Shown here piece by piece: positions 1 to 5,816 of a stretch of DNA of 5,816 nt; the first letter of the stretch is position 1, and the number at the start of each line of letters is the position of its first letter. A model generated the notes under the pieces. That model saw nothing but the letters and a program-made list of their open reading frames with translations, made no database searches and was not told the origin of the DNA. The stretch covers positions 1 through 5,816 of the forward strand of contig JAIVJE010000361.1 of NCBI GenBank assembly GCA_020200195.1, read 5' to 3'. A program made the position numbers and the translations under genes. The DNA is from Acidobacteriota bacterium. GTDB lineage: Bacteria > Acidobacteriota > Vicinamibacteria > Vicinamibacterales > 2-12-FULL-66-21.

Positions 1-653
1 GTCATCCGCTCGTCCATCGACATGCCCTCCACGGTGTTACCCGCGTATTCGTACGCGTAGCCGACACCGCCGTTGACCCCCAGGCGGCGGATGATCTCGA
101 GAATCACATCCTTTGCGTAAACACCGCGGGCGAGCTGGCCGGTGACGCGAATCCGTCGCACCTTGAGCGGATCGAGGGCCAGGCATTGAGAGGCGAGCAC
201 GTCGCGGACTTGCGACGTACCGATACCGAATGCCACGGCACCGAATGCGCCATGCGTGGAGGTGTGGCTGTCGCCGCAGCCGATGGTCGTCCCTGGCTGC
301 GTCAGTCCCAATTCCGGCCCGATGACGTGGACGATCCCCTGCGCCCCGCTGGCGAGGTCGAACAACCGTATGCCGGCCTGGCGGCAGTTGCGCTCGAGCG
401 CCGACAACATGTCCTCCGCCATGACGTCCATGAACGGCCGTCGCTGATCGCGCGTGGGGACGATATGGTCGACCGTAGCGATCGTCCGTTCCGGAAAACG
501 CACGGGCCACCCTCTGGCGCGCAGCATGTCGAACGCCTGTGGGCTCGTCACTTCGTGGATCAGGTGAAGACCGATGAACAGCTGCGTCTGCCCATTCGGC
601 AGCGTCCGCACCGTATGCGCACCCCACACCTTCTGTAGGAGTGTCGAACCCAT
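1..653 (-). CDS. leuC: 3-isopropylmalate dehydratase large subunit, N-terminal part (cut by window edge)
   Basis: Reading the minus strand from the ATG at 653 gives 217 intact residues and runs off the left edge without a stop. The family (aconitase-like, cytoplasmic, with LeuD as partner) isomerises 2-isopropylmalate to 3-isopropylmalate in leucine synthesis. Visible hallmarks are HEVTSPQAFD (residues 33-42), the DH at 62-63 within VDHIVPT, QGIVHVIGPE (105-114) and GCGDSHTSTHGAFG (125-138), followed by FGIGTSQV and AKDVILEII. The cysteines that hold the 4Fe-4S cluster lie in the second half of the protein, outside the window. LeuC is usually about 465-475 residues, so slightly under half is present, with no frameshift. 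The start is supported by the MGSTLLQKVWGAHTV opening, which aligns with LeuC N-termini. The start lies 5 bases after the stop of a small upstream gene; the nearest purine run (AGGA, 657-660) is only 3 bases from the ATG and overlaps that stop, suggesting translational coupling. Confidence 0.96.
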   Translation of the reverse strand, partial: MGSTLLQKVWGAHTVRTLPNGQTQLFIGLHLIHEVTSPQAFDMLRARGWPVRFPERTIATVDHIVPTRDQRRPFMDVMAEDMLSALERNCRQAGIRLFDLASGAQGIVHVIGPELGLTQPGTTIGCGDSHTSTHGAFGAVAFGIGTSQVRDVLASQCLALDPLKVRRIRVTGQLARGVYAKDVILEIIRRLGVNGGVGYAYEYAGNTVEGMSMDERM

Positions 654-658
654 GAATC

Positions 659-841
659 CTATCGCTTCTTGCCCGTTTTGATTCCGGCGGTGTTACCGGC
701 ACGGTTCTTCCGACGCGCTTCCGCGGTCGCATCCGCCGCTTTCATCTTCTGCTTTTCCTGCTCAGGAACGATGTCCTCTCCCTGACGCTCGCGGCCAGCG
801 ACTTTGTACTGACCGGGATTGACGTTGTTGTTCTTGCTCAT
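659..841 (-). CDS. Small basic hypothetical protein, 60 aa, directly upstream of leuC
   Basis: I do not recognise a named family. The product has 60 residues, opens with MSKNNNVNPGQYKVAGRERQ and ends TAGIKTGKKR. It has about 15 Lys/Arg against 7 Asp/Glu (net about +8), no cysteine, no tryptophan, no signal peptide and no membrane segment. The middle (roughly residues 27-47) is Glu/Lys/Ala-rich and could form a charged helix; the ends look disordered. Such composition would suit a nucleic-acid- or ribosome-associated protein, but that is inference only. The start at 841 is chosen because a strong Shine-Dalgarno sequence (AGAGGAGG, 849-856) sits 7 bases upstream; the same frame stays open upstream to an ATG at 937, but that would overlap the divergent helicase gene and place the Shine-Dalgarno inside the coding region. 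The TAG stop (659-661) is 5 bases before the leuC ATG, so the two genes are probably cotranscribed. Confidence 0.8.
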   Translation of the reverse strand: MSKNNNVNPGQYKVAGRERQGEDIVPEQEKQKMKAADATAEARRKNRAGNTAGIKTGKKR

Positions 842-848
842 CGGCCGT

Positions 849-856
849 CCTCCTCT
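849..856 (-). promoter_or_regulatory. Strong Shine-Dalgarno site of the small gene
   Basis: On the minus strand this reads AGAGGAGG, followed by a 7-base spacer (842-848) and the ATG at 841. It is the best ribosome binding site in the window and decides the start of the 60-residue gene over the upstream in-frame ATG at 937. Its strength compared with the weak sites of leuC, pcrA and gyrA suggests the small gene is well translated and may supply ribosomes to leuC by coupling. Confidence 0.75.
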
Positions 857-902
857 GGGAATCCCCGCTCCACAACGATACAAGGATTCTGCCACCGGGC
901 GG

Positions 903-908
903 TATACT
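903..908 (+). promoter_or_regulatory. Candidate -10 hexamer of pcrA
   Basis: TATACT matches the sigma-70 -10 consensus TATAAT at 5 of 6 positions and ends 12 bases before the pcrA ATG at 921. The expected transcription start would be about base 915, giving a leader of only about 6 bases and leaving the weak GGAA (909-912) outside the mRNA. No good -35 box sits 16-18 bases upstream. It may be a near-leaderless promoter or a chance match. Confidence 0.25.
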
Positions 909-920
909 GGAATTCCCTCA

Positions 921-3197
921 ATGGACTTCCTCGACAAGCTGAACCCCGAACAGCGTGAAGCCGTGCTTCATCGTGACGGGGCGCTGCTCATTCTCGCGGG
1001 CGCCGGTTCTGGAAAGACGCGCGTCATCACGTTTCGGATCGCGTACCTCATCGGTGATGGGCACGCGGAGCCCGGCGAAGTGCTGGCGGTCACGTTCACG
1101 AACAAGGCCGCACAGGAGATGCGCGAACGCGTCACGGCGCTCATCGGATCCGAATGCGCAGGCGTCTGGCTCTCGACCTTCCACGCGTTGTGCGCACGCC
1201 TGCTTCGCCGCGAAGCGCCAAAGATCGGGCTGTCCAGAGACTTCGTGATCTACGACTCCTCCGACCAGGTCGCCGTCGTCAAACAGGCGCAGCGGGAACT
1301 GGGGATCGACGACAAGTTCGTGCCCCCGCGGATGGCGCTGTCACGCATCAGCCAGGCGAAGAACCGAATGGAGGGCTCTGACTCGCTGCGCGGCGGCTAC
1401 AACCTGCGCGAGGAGCAGATCGCGAAGATCTACGACCGATATCTGGCCGCGCTGAAGGACGCCAATGCGCTCGACTTCGACGACCTCCTGCTGAAGACCG
1501 TCGAACTGTTCGAGTCATCCGAACAGACTCGGACGTTCTACGCGCACAAGTTCCGCTACGTCATGGTCGACGAGTACCAGGACACCAATCGACCGCAATA
1601 CCTGCTCATCCGGCGTCTCGCCGAGGTTCACCGCAACCTCGCGGTCGTCGGCGATCCCGACCAATCGATCTACAAATGGCGGGGGGCCGACCCGCGAAAC
1701 ATCCTCGACTTCGAACAGGACTTCCCCGAAGCACAAACCGTCCGTCTCGAACAGAACTATCGGTCGACCCAGATTATTCTCGACGCCGCCTCCGCCGTCA
1801 TCCGACAGAACCGCAACAGGAAAGAAAAGCGGCTCTGGACCGACCGCGCCGGCGGCAATCGGATCGTGAACTTCCGCGGCAACGACGAACTGGAAGAGGC
1901 GGACTTCATCACGCGGTCGATCAAGGAGGTCACCACCGAGGACGTGGACGCGACCGTCGCCGTCCTGTACCGCACGAACGCCCAGTCACGCGCGATCGAA
2001 GACTCGCTGATGCGCGAGGGCATCCCCTACAAGATCATCGGGGGCGTCCGCTTCTACGAGCGCAAAGAGATCAAGGACTCGCTCGCCTATCTCAAGCTCG
2101 TGATGAACCCGCATGACGACGTGAGCATGCGGCGGGTCATCAACGTGCCGGCGCGCGGCATCGGCAAGGGCGTGATGGATTCGCTTCAGGCGATCGACCC
2201 TGCGGCCGTGCTCGCGGACGCGCCGCCGCTGCTCGCCGCAGGCCTGCAGGAAGTGTCGTCGGCGCGCTCACTCTGGGCCAAGCTGGTCTACGCGGTGGAC
2301 GAAGGGAAGCTCGGCTCGCGGGCGGTCGCGTCGCTGCGAGCATTTCGTGACCTGATTGCCGGCCTGGCGGAGGTCGCGAGGCACGAGCCGGTCTCCATCG
2401 CCATAGGCAAAATGCTCGACCAGACCGGGTACCTGACCGACCTTCGAGAGGAAAACACCGAAGAGGCGAACGAACGCATCGAGAACCTCATGGAGCTGGT
2501 GTCGGCAGCGCGCGAGTACGAGACGCGCGAGCCGGAGCCCTCGCTGGGCGGGTTCGTCGATCGGCTGTCGCTGCTGTCGGAGGCCGACGAGGAATCGGGG
2601 AGTCGGGAGGCCAAGGTCTGGATGATGACCATGCACGCGGCGAAGGGGCTCGAGTTCCCGATGGTCGTGATCGCGGGGCTCGAAGAAGGTCTGTTCCCCC
2701 ACTCACGCTCGAGCGAGAACGAAGAGGAGCTCGAGGAGGAGCGGCGCCTGTGTTACGTGGGGATGACGCGCGCGAGGTCGCAACTCGTCCTGACGAGCGC
2801 GGCGCGGCGGCGCGTGTTCGGCGAATATCAGGCAACGCAGCCCTCGCGCTTCCTTGAGGAGATTCCGGCCGAGCTCGTCGAACGGATCACCCCGGCCTTC
2901 GCCGCTCCACATCAGAGTGGGTTCACGCACGGGCACTACGAGTTCAGAACGAACCCCTACGGCCGAAAGGGCCGCGCCGGCCGCGTCCGTGACGGCCAGT
3001 CGTCATACGCCTACGAGGACGAGGATCAATCAGCGCCAGGACTGAAGCCAGGAATGCGCGTGCGTCATGCGCAGTTCGGCGTCGGGAGCGTGATTACGGT
3101 CGAGGAGCACAACGACGACCTGAAGATCACGGTTCGCTTCAATCTGGTCGGCGTGAAGAAGCTGCTCGCGAAATACGCGAAGCTCGAGCCCGCGTAG
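921..3197 (+). CDS. pcrA: ATP-dependent DNA helicase, PcrA/UvrD family (SF1A)
   Basis: The product has 758 residues and is a complete 3'-5' DNA translocase/helicase of the UvrD/PcrA/Rep group, acting in the cytoplasm in nucleotide-excision repair, clearing of stalled forks or RNA polymerase, and removal of recombinase filaments. Motifs run in order: Q motif around NPEQREAV (8-15), Walker A AGAGSGKT (26-33, Lys32), motif Ia AVTFTNKAAQEM (56-67), STFHALCARLL (85-95), motif II VDEYQDTN (216-223, Asp217/Glu218), motif III VVGDPDQSIYKWRGA (242-256), motif IV LEQNYRST (276-283), motif V MTMHAAKGLEFP (569-580) and motif VI RRLCYVGMTRAR (608-619). A charged linker (about 655-705) leads to a Tudor-like C-terminal domain (about 709-758, with MRVRHAQFGVGSV and VKKLLAKYAKLEP). 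That domain is typical of PcrA; in the family it contacts RNA polymerase and UvrB. The start at 921 gives the canonical MDFLDKLNPEQREAV N-terminus; the frame stays open upstream to 819 but would overlap the divergent gene. The ribosome site is weak (GGAA, 909-912). Without full alignment, uvrD is an acceptable alternative name. Confidence 0.96.
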   Translation: MDFLDKLNPEQREAVLHRDGALLILAGAGSGKTRVITFRIAYLIGDGHAEPGEVLAVTFTNKAAQEMRERVTALIGSECAGVWLSTFHALCARLLRREAPKIGLSRDFVIYDSSDQVAVVKQAQRELGIDDKFVPPRMALSRISQAKNRMEGSDSLRGGYNLREEQIAKIYDRYLAALKDANALDFDDLLLKTVELFESSEQTRTFYAHKFRYVMVDEYQDTNRPQYLLIRRLAEVHRNLAVVGDPDQSIYKWRGADPRNILDFEQDFPEAQTVRLEQNYRSTQIILDAASAVIRQNRNRKEKRLWTDRAGGNRIVNFRGNDELEEADFITRSIKEVTTEDVDATVAVLYRTNAQSRAIEDSLMREGIPYKIIGGVRFYERKEIKDSLAYLKLVMNPHDDVSMRRVINVPARGIGKGVMDSLQAIDPAAVLADAPPLLAAGLQEVSSARSLWAKLVYAVDEGKLGSRAVASLRAFRDLIAGLAEVARHEPVSIAIGKMLDQTGYLTDLREENTEEANERIENLMELVSAAREYETREPEPSLGGFVDRLSLLSEADEESGSREAKVWMMTMHAAKGLEFPMVVIAGLEEGLFPHSRSSENEEELEEERRLCYVGMTRARSQLVLTSAARRRVFGEYQATQPSRFLEEIPAELVERITPAFAAPHQSGFTHGHYEFRTNPYGRKGRAGRVRDGQSSYAYEDEDQSAPGLKPGMRVRHAQFGVGSVITVEEHNDDLKITVRFNLVGVKKLLAKYAKLEPA

Positions 3198-3226
3198 GCT
3201 GGGATCAGGACGACGCGGGACCCTCG
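3185..3226. terminator. Inverted repeat spanning both stop codons of convergent pcrA and gyrA
   Basis: CCCGCGT (3189-3195) is perfectly complementary to ACGCGGG (3213-3219) across a 17-base loop. Beyond a 3-base bulge (3220-3222), CGAG (3185-3188) also pairs with CTCG (3223-3226). The structure covers the pcrA stop (3195-3197) and the gyrA stop (3205-3207) and, being symmetrical, could act in both directions. There is no T-tract on either side and the loop is long, so it is not a standard intrinsic terminator. It may slow polymerase or stabilise 3' ends, or be incidental in GC-rich DNA. Confidence 0.35.
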
Positions 3227-5715
3227 TCAACCGGTTCAGGTGCGTCCCCGCCCTCGATGACGTCGTCGTCTTTTTCCGCCAGCTTGGCCACCGAGACCAC
3301 GACGTCCCCCTCTTCCATTTCGATGAGCCGGACGCCCTGCGTTGCCCGCCCGATGGTCCGCAGGTCGCGCGCGACCATCCGCAGTATCTTCCCCTGCTGG
3401 CTGATGAACATCAGCTCGTCGTCGTCGTGAACGTAGGCGATGCCGACCACTTTCCCGTTGCGGTCGGTGGCCTGGATGTTGATGATGCCGACACCCCCGC
3501 GCGTCTGCACGCGGTACTCGTCGAGCTCGGTGCGCTTGCCGTAGCCGTTCTGCGCAACCGTCAGCAGGGTCCCGCCTTCGCGCACGACCTCCATGGCGAC
3601 CACCTCGTCGCCTTCACGGAGCGTGATGCCACGAACGCCGTATGCGGTCCGCCCCATGGGCCTGACGTCGGTCTCGGCGAAGCGAATGGCCATGCCGTCC
3701 CGCGTGCCGAGGAAAATCTGCTCGGTGCCCTCGGACATCTCGACCGCGATCACCGAGTCCCCTGCCTCCACGCCCATGGCGATGATCCCCCCGGCGCGCG
3801 GGTTGCTGAACGCGGTCAGATCCGTTTTCTTGATGATCCCCCTGCGCGTGCCCATCACGACGAACTGCTGCCCGTCCTCGGCCGGCCAGTCCTTGATCGC
3901 GAGCAGTGCCGCGATGCGTTCGCCCTCTTCCATCGACACCAGGTTCGCGATCGCCTTCCCCTTGCCACCCGGGCCGACGTCGGGAATCTCGTGGACCTTC
4001 AGCCAGTATCCGCGACCGCGATCCGAGAAGATCATGATGTACGCGTGGCTCGACGCCACGAACAGGTGGCTGACGAAATCCTCCTCGCGCGTGCGCATGC
4101 CGATGCGGCCTTTGCCGCCTCGCCGCTGCATGCGGTACGTGGAGATCGGAGTCCGCTTGATGTAGCCCGTGTTGGTGACCGTGATCGCCATGTCCTCGTC
4201 CGCGATCAAGTCTTCGATGCGGAACTCTCCGCTCTCGTCGATGATCCGCGTGCGGCGGTCGTCCCCGAAGCGTTCACGCGCGGCCTTCAGCTCGCTGACG
4301 ACGATCCGCATCAGCAGCGTGTCGCTCGAGAGGATGGCGCGCAGCCGCTCGATCGTCTTCATCAGTTCCGCGAGCTCGTCGAGAATCTTCTGGCGCTCGA
4401 GCCCGGTGAGTCTCTGCAGCTGCATGTCCAGAATCGCCTGCGCCTGGATCTGCGACAACTTGAACTCGCCGATGAGGCCCTCGCGCGCCTCGGCCGGGTT
4501 TCGCGACCCTCGAATGAGTGCGATGACCGCGTCGAGGCGATCGAGCGCGATTTTGAGCCCTTCCAGGATGTGCGCCCGCGCCTCCGCGCGGCGCAGCTCG
4601 AACTCGGTTCGGCGCCGGATCACCTCGCGACGGAATTCGATGAAATGCTCGACGATGTCGAGGAGCGGCAAGACATTCGGCCGGCCGCCCACGATGGCCA
4701 GCATGATGATGCCGAACGTCGTTTGCAGCGCCGTGTGCCTGTACAGGTTGTTCAGGACGACTTCCGGGACCTCCCCACGCTTCAGTTCGATCACGATCCG
4801 CATGCCATCGCGATCCGATTCGTCGCGCAGGTCCGAGATGCCGTCGATCGCCTTCTCCCGGGCGAGCTCGGCAATCTTCTCGATCAGGCGCGCCTTGTTC
4901 ACCTGATACGGGATCTCCGTGATCACGATCGCGACCTTGTCGCCCTTCTTCGCTTCCTCGACGTCCGCCTTCGCGCGCACGGTGATCGAGCCGCGGCCGG
5001 TCTTGTACGCGTTGAAGATCCCCTCGCGTCCGACAATGAAACCGGCTGACGGGAAATCCGGCCCCGGCACCGTCTTCACCAAGGCCTTGAAGCGGGCTTC
5101 CTTGGAATCGGTCCGGTGCTCGATGACGGCAATGACGCCGTCAATGACCTCGCGCAAGTTGTGCGGCGGGATGTTGGTCGCCATGCCTACCGCGATGCCG
5201 GTCGACCCGTTCACCAGCAGGTTCGGGAACGGCGCGGGGAGTACCGTCGGTTCCTCGGTGGTCTCGTCGTAATTCGGGATGAAGTCGACCGTCTCCTTGT
5301 CGAGATCAACCATCAGTGCTTCGGCGGCCGGCTCGGGACGCGACTCCGTGTACCGCATCGCCGCCGGAGGATCGCCGTCAATCGATCCGAAGTTCCCCTG
5401 GCCGTCGACCAGGGGGTAGCGCATGTTGAAATCCTGGGCGAGGCGCACCAGCGTGTCGTACGCGGCGGCGTCACCGTGCGGGTGGAACTTGCCGATCACC
5501 TCTCCGACCACCGCCGCGCACTTCCGGTATGCGCGATTGCTGGCAAGCCCCATGTGCCGCATCGCATACAAGACGCGGCGGTGCGCGGGCTTCAAGCCGT
5601 CGCGCACGTCCGGGAGCGCTCGTCCGATGATCACGCTCATCGCGTAATCCATGTACGAGCGCTTCATCTCGTCTTCGATGTTGACCGGGATCTTGGATGA
5701 AAGTATGTCGGTCAT
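3205..5715 (-). CDS. gyrA: DNA gyrase subunit A
   Basis: The product has 836 residues and is the complete breakage-reunion subunit of DNA gyrase, which with GyrB forms an A2B2 enzyme that introduces negative supercoils using ATP. The N-terminal domain shows SYMDYAMSVIIGRALPDVRD (20-39), DGLKPAHRRVLY (39-50), the quinolone region FHPHGDAAAYDTLVR (77-91), catalytic Tyr122 in AAMRYTE, and Ile174 in NGSTGIAVGMAT, matching E. coli numbering through this part. The coiled-coil arm lies about 360-490. The GyrA box QRRGGKG (530-536) marks it as GyrA, not ParC; degenerate boxes follow near 581-587 (GPGGKGK), 638-644, 685-695, 736-742 and 788-795, as expected for a six-bladed C-terminal DNA-wrapping pinwheel. 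The last 24 residues are acidic (KDDDVIEGGDAPEPVDE). Alanine replaces the usual Ser/Thr at position 83, and Pro127/Pro129 follow the catalytic tyrosine. The start is fixed by MTDILSSKIPVNIEDEM; no Shine-Dalgarno precedes it. The gene converges on pcrA with a 7-base gap, and gyrB is not in the window. Confidence 0.98.
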   Translation of the reverse strand: MTDILSSKIPVNIEDEMKRSYMDYAMSVIIGRALPDVRDGLKPAHRRVLYAMRHMGLASNRAYRKCAAVVGEVIGKFHPHGDAAAYDTLVRLAQDFNMRYPLVDGQGNFGSIDGDPPAAMRYTESRPEPAAEALMVDLDKETVDFIPNYDETTEEPTVLPAPFPNLLVNGSTGIAVGMATNIPPHNLREVIDGVIAVIEHRTDSKEARFKALVKTVPGPDFPSAGFIVGREGIFNAYKTGRGSITVRAKADVEEAKKGDKVAIVITEIPYQVNKARLIEKIAELAREKAIDGISDLRDESDRDGMRIVIELKRGEVPEVVLNNLYRHTALQTTFGIIMLAIVGGRPNVLPLLDIVEHFIEFRREVIRRRTEFELRRAEARAHILEGLKIALDRLDAVIALIRGSRNPAEAREGLIGEFKLSQIQAQAILDMQLQRLTGLERQKILDELAELMKTIERLRAILSSDTLLMRIVVSELKAARERFGDDRRTRIIDESGEFRIEDLIADEDMAITVTNTGYIKRTPISTYRMQRRGGKGRIGMRTREEDFVSHLFVASSHAYIMIFSDRGRGYWLKVHEIPDVGPGGKGKAIANLVSMEEGERIAALLAIKDWPAEDGQQFVVMGTRRGIIKKTDLTAFSNPRAGGIIAMGVEAGDSVIAVEMSEGTEQIFLGTRDGMAIRFAETDVRPMGRTAYGVRGITLREGDEVVAMEVVREGGTLLTVAQNGYGKRTELDEYRVQTRGGVGIINIQATDRNGKVVGIAYVHDDDELMFISQQGKILRMVARDLRTIGRATQGVRLIEMEEGDVVVSVAKLAEKDDDVIEGGDAPEPVDEGPASS

Positions 5716-5729
5716 GGGTTGGTTGAGCG

Positions 5730-5735
5730 ATTATG
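5730..5735 (-). promoter_or_regulatory. Candidate -10 hexamer of gyrA
   Basis: On the minus strand this reads CATAAT (5 of 6 to TATAAT) and ends 14 bases before the gyrA ATG. CTGAAC, 17 bases upstream (5753-5758), is a poor -35 match. The predicted start would leave a leader of about 7 bases. The stretch between hexamer and ATG (CGCTCAACCAACCC) has no purine-rich ribosome site, so translation would have to be leaderless or nearly so if this is the main promoter. Confidence 0.35.
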
Positions 5736-5741
5736 CCCGTT

Positions 5742-5809
5742 CAACGTGCAACGTTCAGCGTGCAACGTGCGGTGCGATGTGCTACGTGCGACGTGCGACG
5801 TGCAACGGG
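5742..5809. repeat. Degenerate 7-base tandem repeat upstream of gyrA
   Basis: On the plus strand the DNA falls into consecutive units close to C(A/G)ACGTG: caacgtg, caacgtt, cagcgtg, caacgtg, a shortened cggtg, cgatgtg, ctacgtg, cgacgtg, cgacgtg, caacggg. That is nine 7-base units plus one of 5 bases, 68 bases in all. Six units keep the self-complementary ACGT core, so the array is partly palindromic. It starts 27 bases upstream of the gyrA start codon and may continue past the window edge. It has no spacers and encodes no recognisable protein. Confidence 0.75.
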
Positions 5810-5816
5810 TCAGGTT

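Larger units (their letters stand above)
842..920. promoter_or_regulatory. Divergent intergenic region between the small gene/leuC and pcrA
   Basis: These 79 bases separate two divergent translation starts and must hold the initiation signals for both, unless promoters lie inside the coding ends. I see a near-palindromic GGGAATCCC (857-865), a perfect GGAATTCC palindrome (909-916), and GAATCC (859-864) pairing with GGATTC (884-889); the last could form a 6-base-pair hairpin just before the small gene's ribosome binding site. No convincing -35 box was found on either strand and no known operator was recognised, so regulator binding is not claimed. Confidence 0.45.

Noticed and set aside
186..638. 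Plus-strand open frame antisense to leuC
   Set aside because: It lies entirely within leuC, has no ribosome binding site or recognisable domain, and leuC hallmarks are continuous on the other strand.
37..732. Long minus-strand frame overlapping leuC and the small gene
   Set aside because: It is an out-of-frame reading of leuC (Arg/Pro/His-rich, no family features). The true leuC frame runs off the left edge and contains the family motifs.
819..920. 34-residue N-terminal extension of the helicase
   Set aside because: It would overlap the divergent small gene's start and ribosome site. Family N-termini begin near the DFLDKLNPEQREAV segment, matching the ATG at 921.
900..921. Minus-strand promoter (TATACC as -10) for the small gene and leuC
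   Set aside because: No -35-like sequence occurs at 16-18 bases; the nearest TTG motifs are 9 and 25 bases away. The hexamer is simply the reverse of the GTATAC palindrome.
842..937. 32-residue N-terminal extension of the small basic protein
   Set aside because: The internal ATG at 841 has a near-ideal Shine-Dalgarno at 849-856, and the extension would overlap pcrA coding sequence.
3427..5049. A 540-codon open frame on the plus strand, antisense to gyrA
   Set aside because: It is a mirror of gyrA codons with G/C-rich third positions. Its translation is rich in Arg, Asp, His, Val and Ala with no recognisable domain, and gyrA is unambiguous. The shorter antisense frames at 3593-4165, 4169-4906, 4919-5272 and 5116-5700 fail for the same reason.
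3205..5715. Topoisomerase IV subunit A (parC) instead of gyrA
   Set aside because: The intact GyrA box QRRGGKG at 530-536, the full set of C-terminal blades and the acidic tail favour gyrase.
5742..5809. Heptamer array as a CRISPR or transposon end
   Set aside because: The units are 7 bases, directly adjacent and degenerate, with no spacers, no terminal inverted repeat with target duplication and no associated genes.

Overview
The window looks like bacterial chromosome of high G+C content (roughly 60-65 % by eye, with G/C-rich third codon positions and long antisense open frames as a by-product). It carries core housekeeping genes and no mobile, phage or defence genes. Gene content alone does not fix the phylum. 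An Acidobacteriota-like or other free-living high-GC Gram-negative source is my guess, based on protein style and on the heptamer repeat; it is not demonstrated.

Layout: (1) Bases 1-841, minus strand: a two-gene block. A small, very basic 60-residue protein of unknown function (659-841) is followed after only 5 bases by the first half of leuC (1-653, cut by the window edge), the large subunit of isopropylmalate isomerase for leucine synthesis. (2) Bases 842-920: a 79-base divergent intergenic region that must hold the start signals for both directions. (3) Bases 921-3197, plus strand: a complete PcrA/UvrD-type superfamily 1A DNA helicase of 758 residues. (4) Bases 3198-3204: a 7-base gap between two convergent genes, with a long-looped inverted repeat spanning both stop codons. 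(5) Bases 3205-5715, minus strand: a complete gyrA (836 residues), with catalytic Tyr122, the GyrA box and an acidic tail. (6) Bases 5716-5816: the gyrA upstream region, with a -10-like hexamer and a degenerate 7-base tandem repeat of ten units.

The helicase and gyrase both handle DNA topology and repair but are on opposite strands, so they are neighbours rather than an operon. The points most worth a second look are the small gene tightly placed before leuC, the heptamer array upstream of gyrA, natural alanine at the quinolone-determining position 83 of GyrA, prolines just after the gyrase catalytic tyrosine, and very short apparent leaders for pcrA and gyrA. I see no convincing new multi-gene system here.
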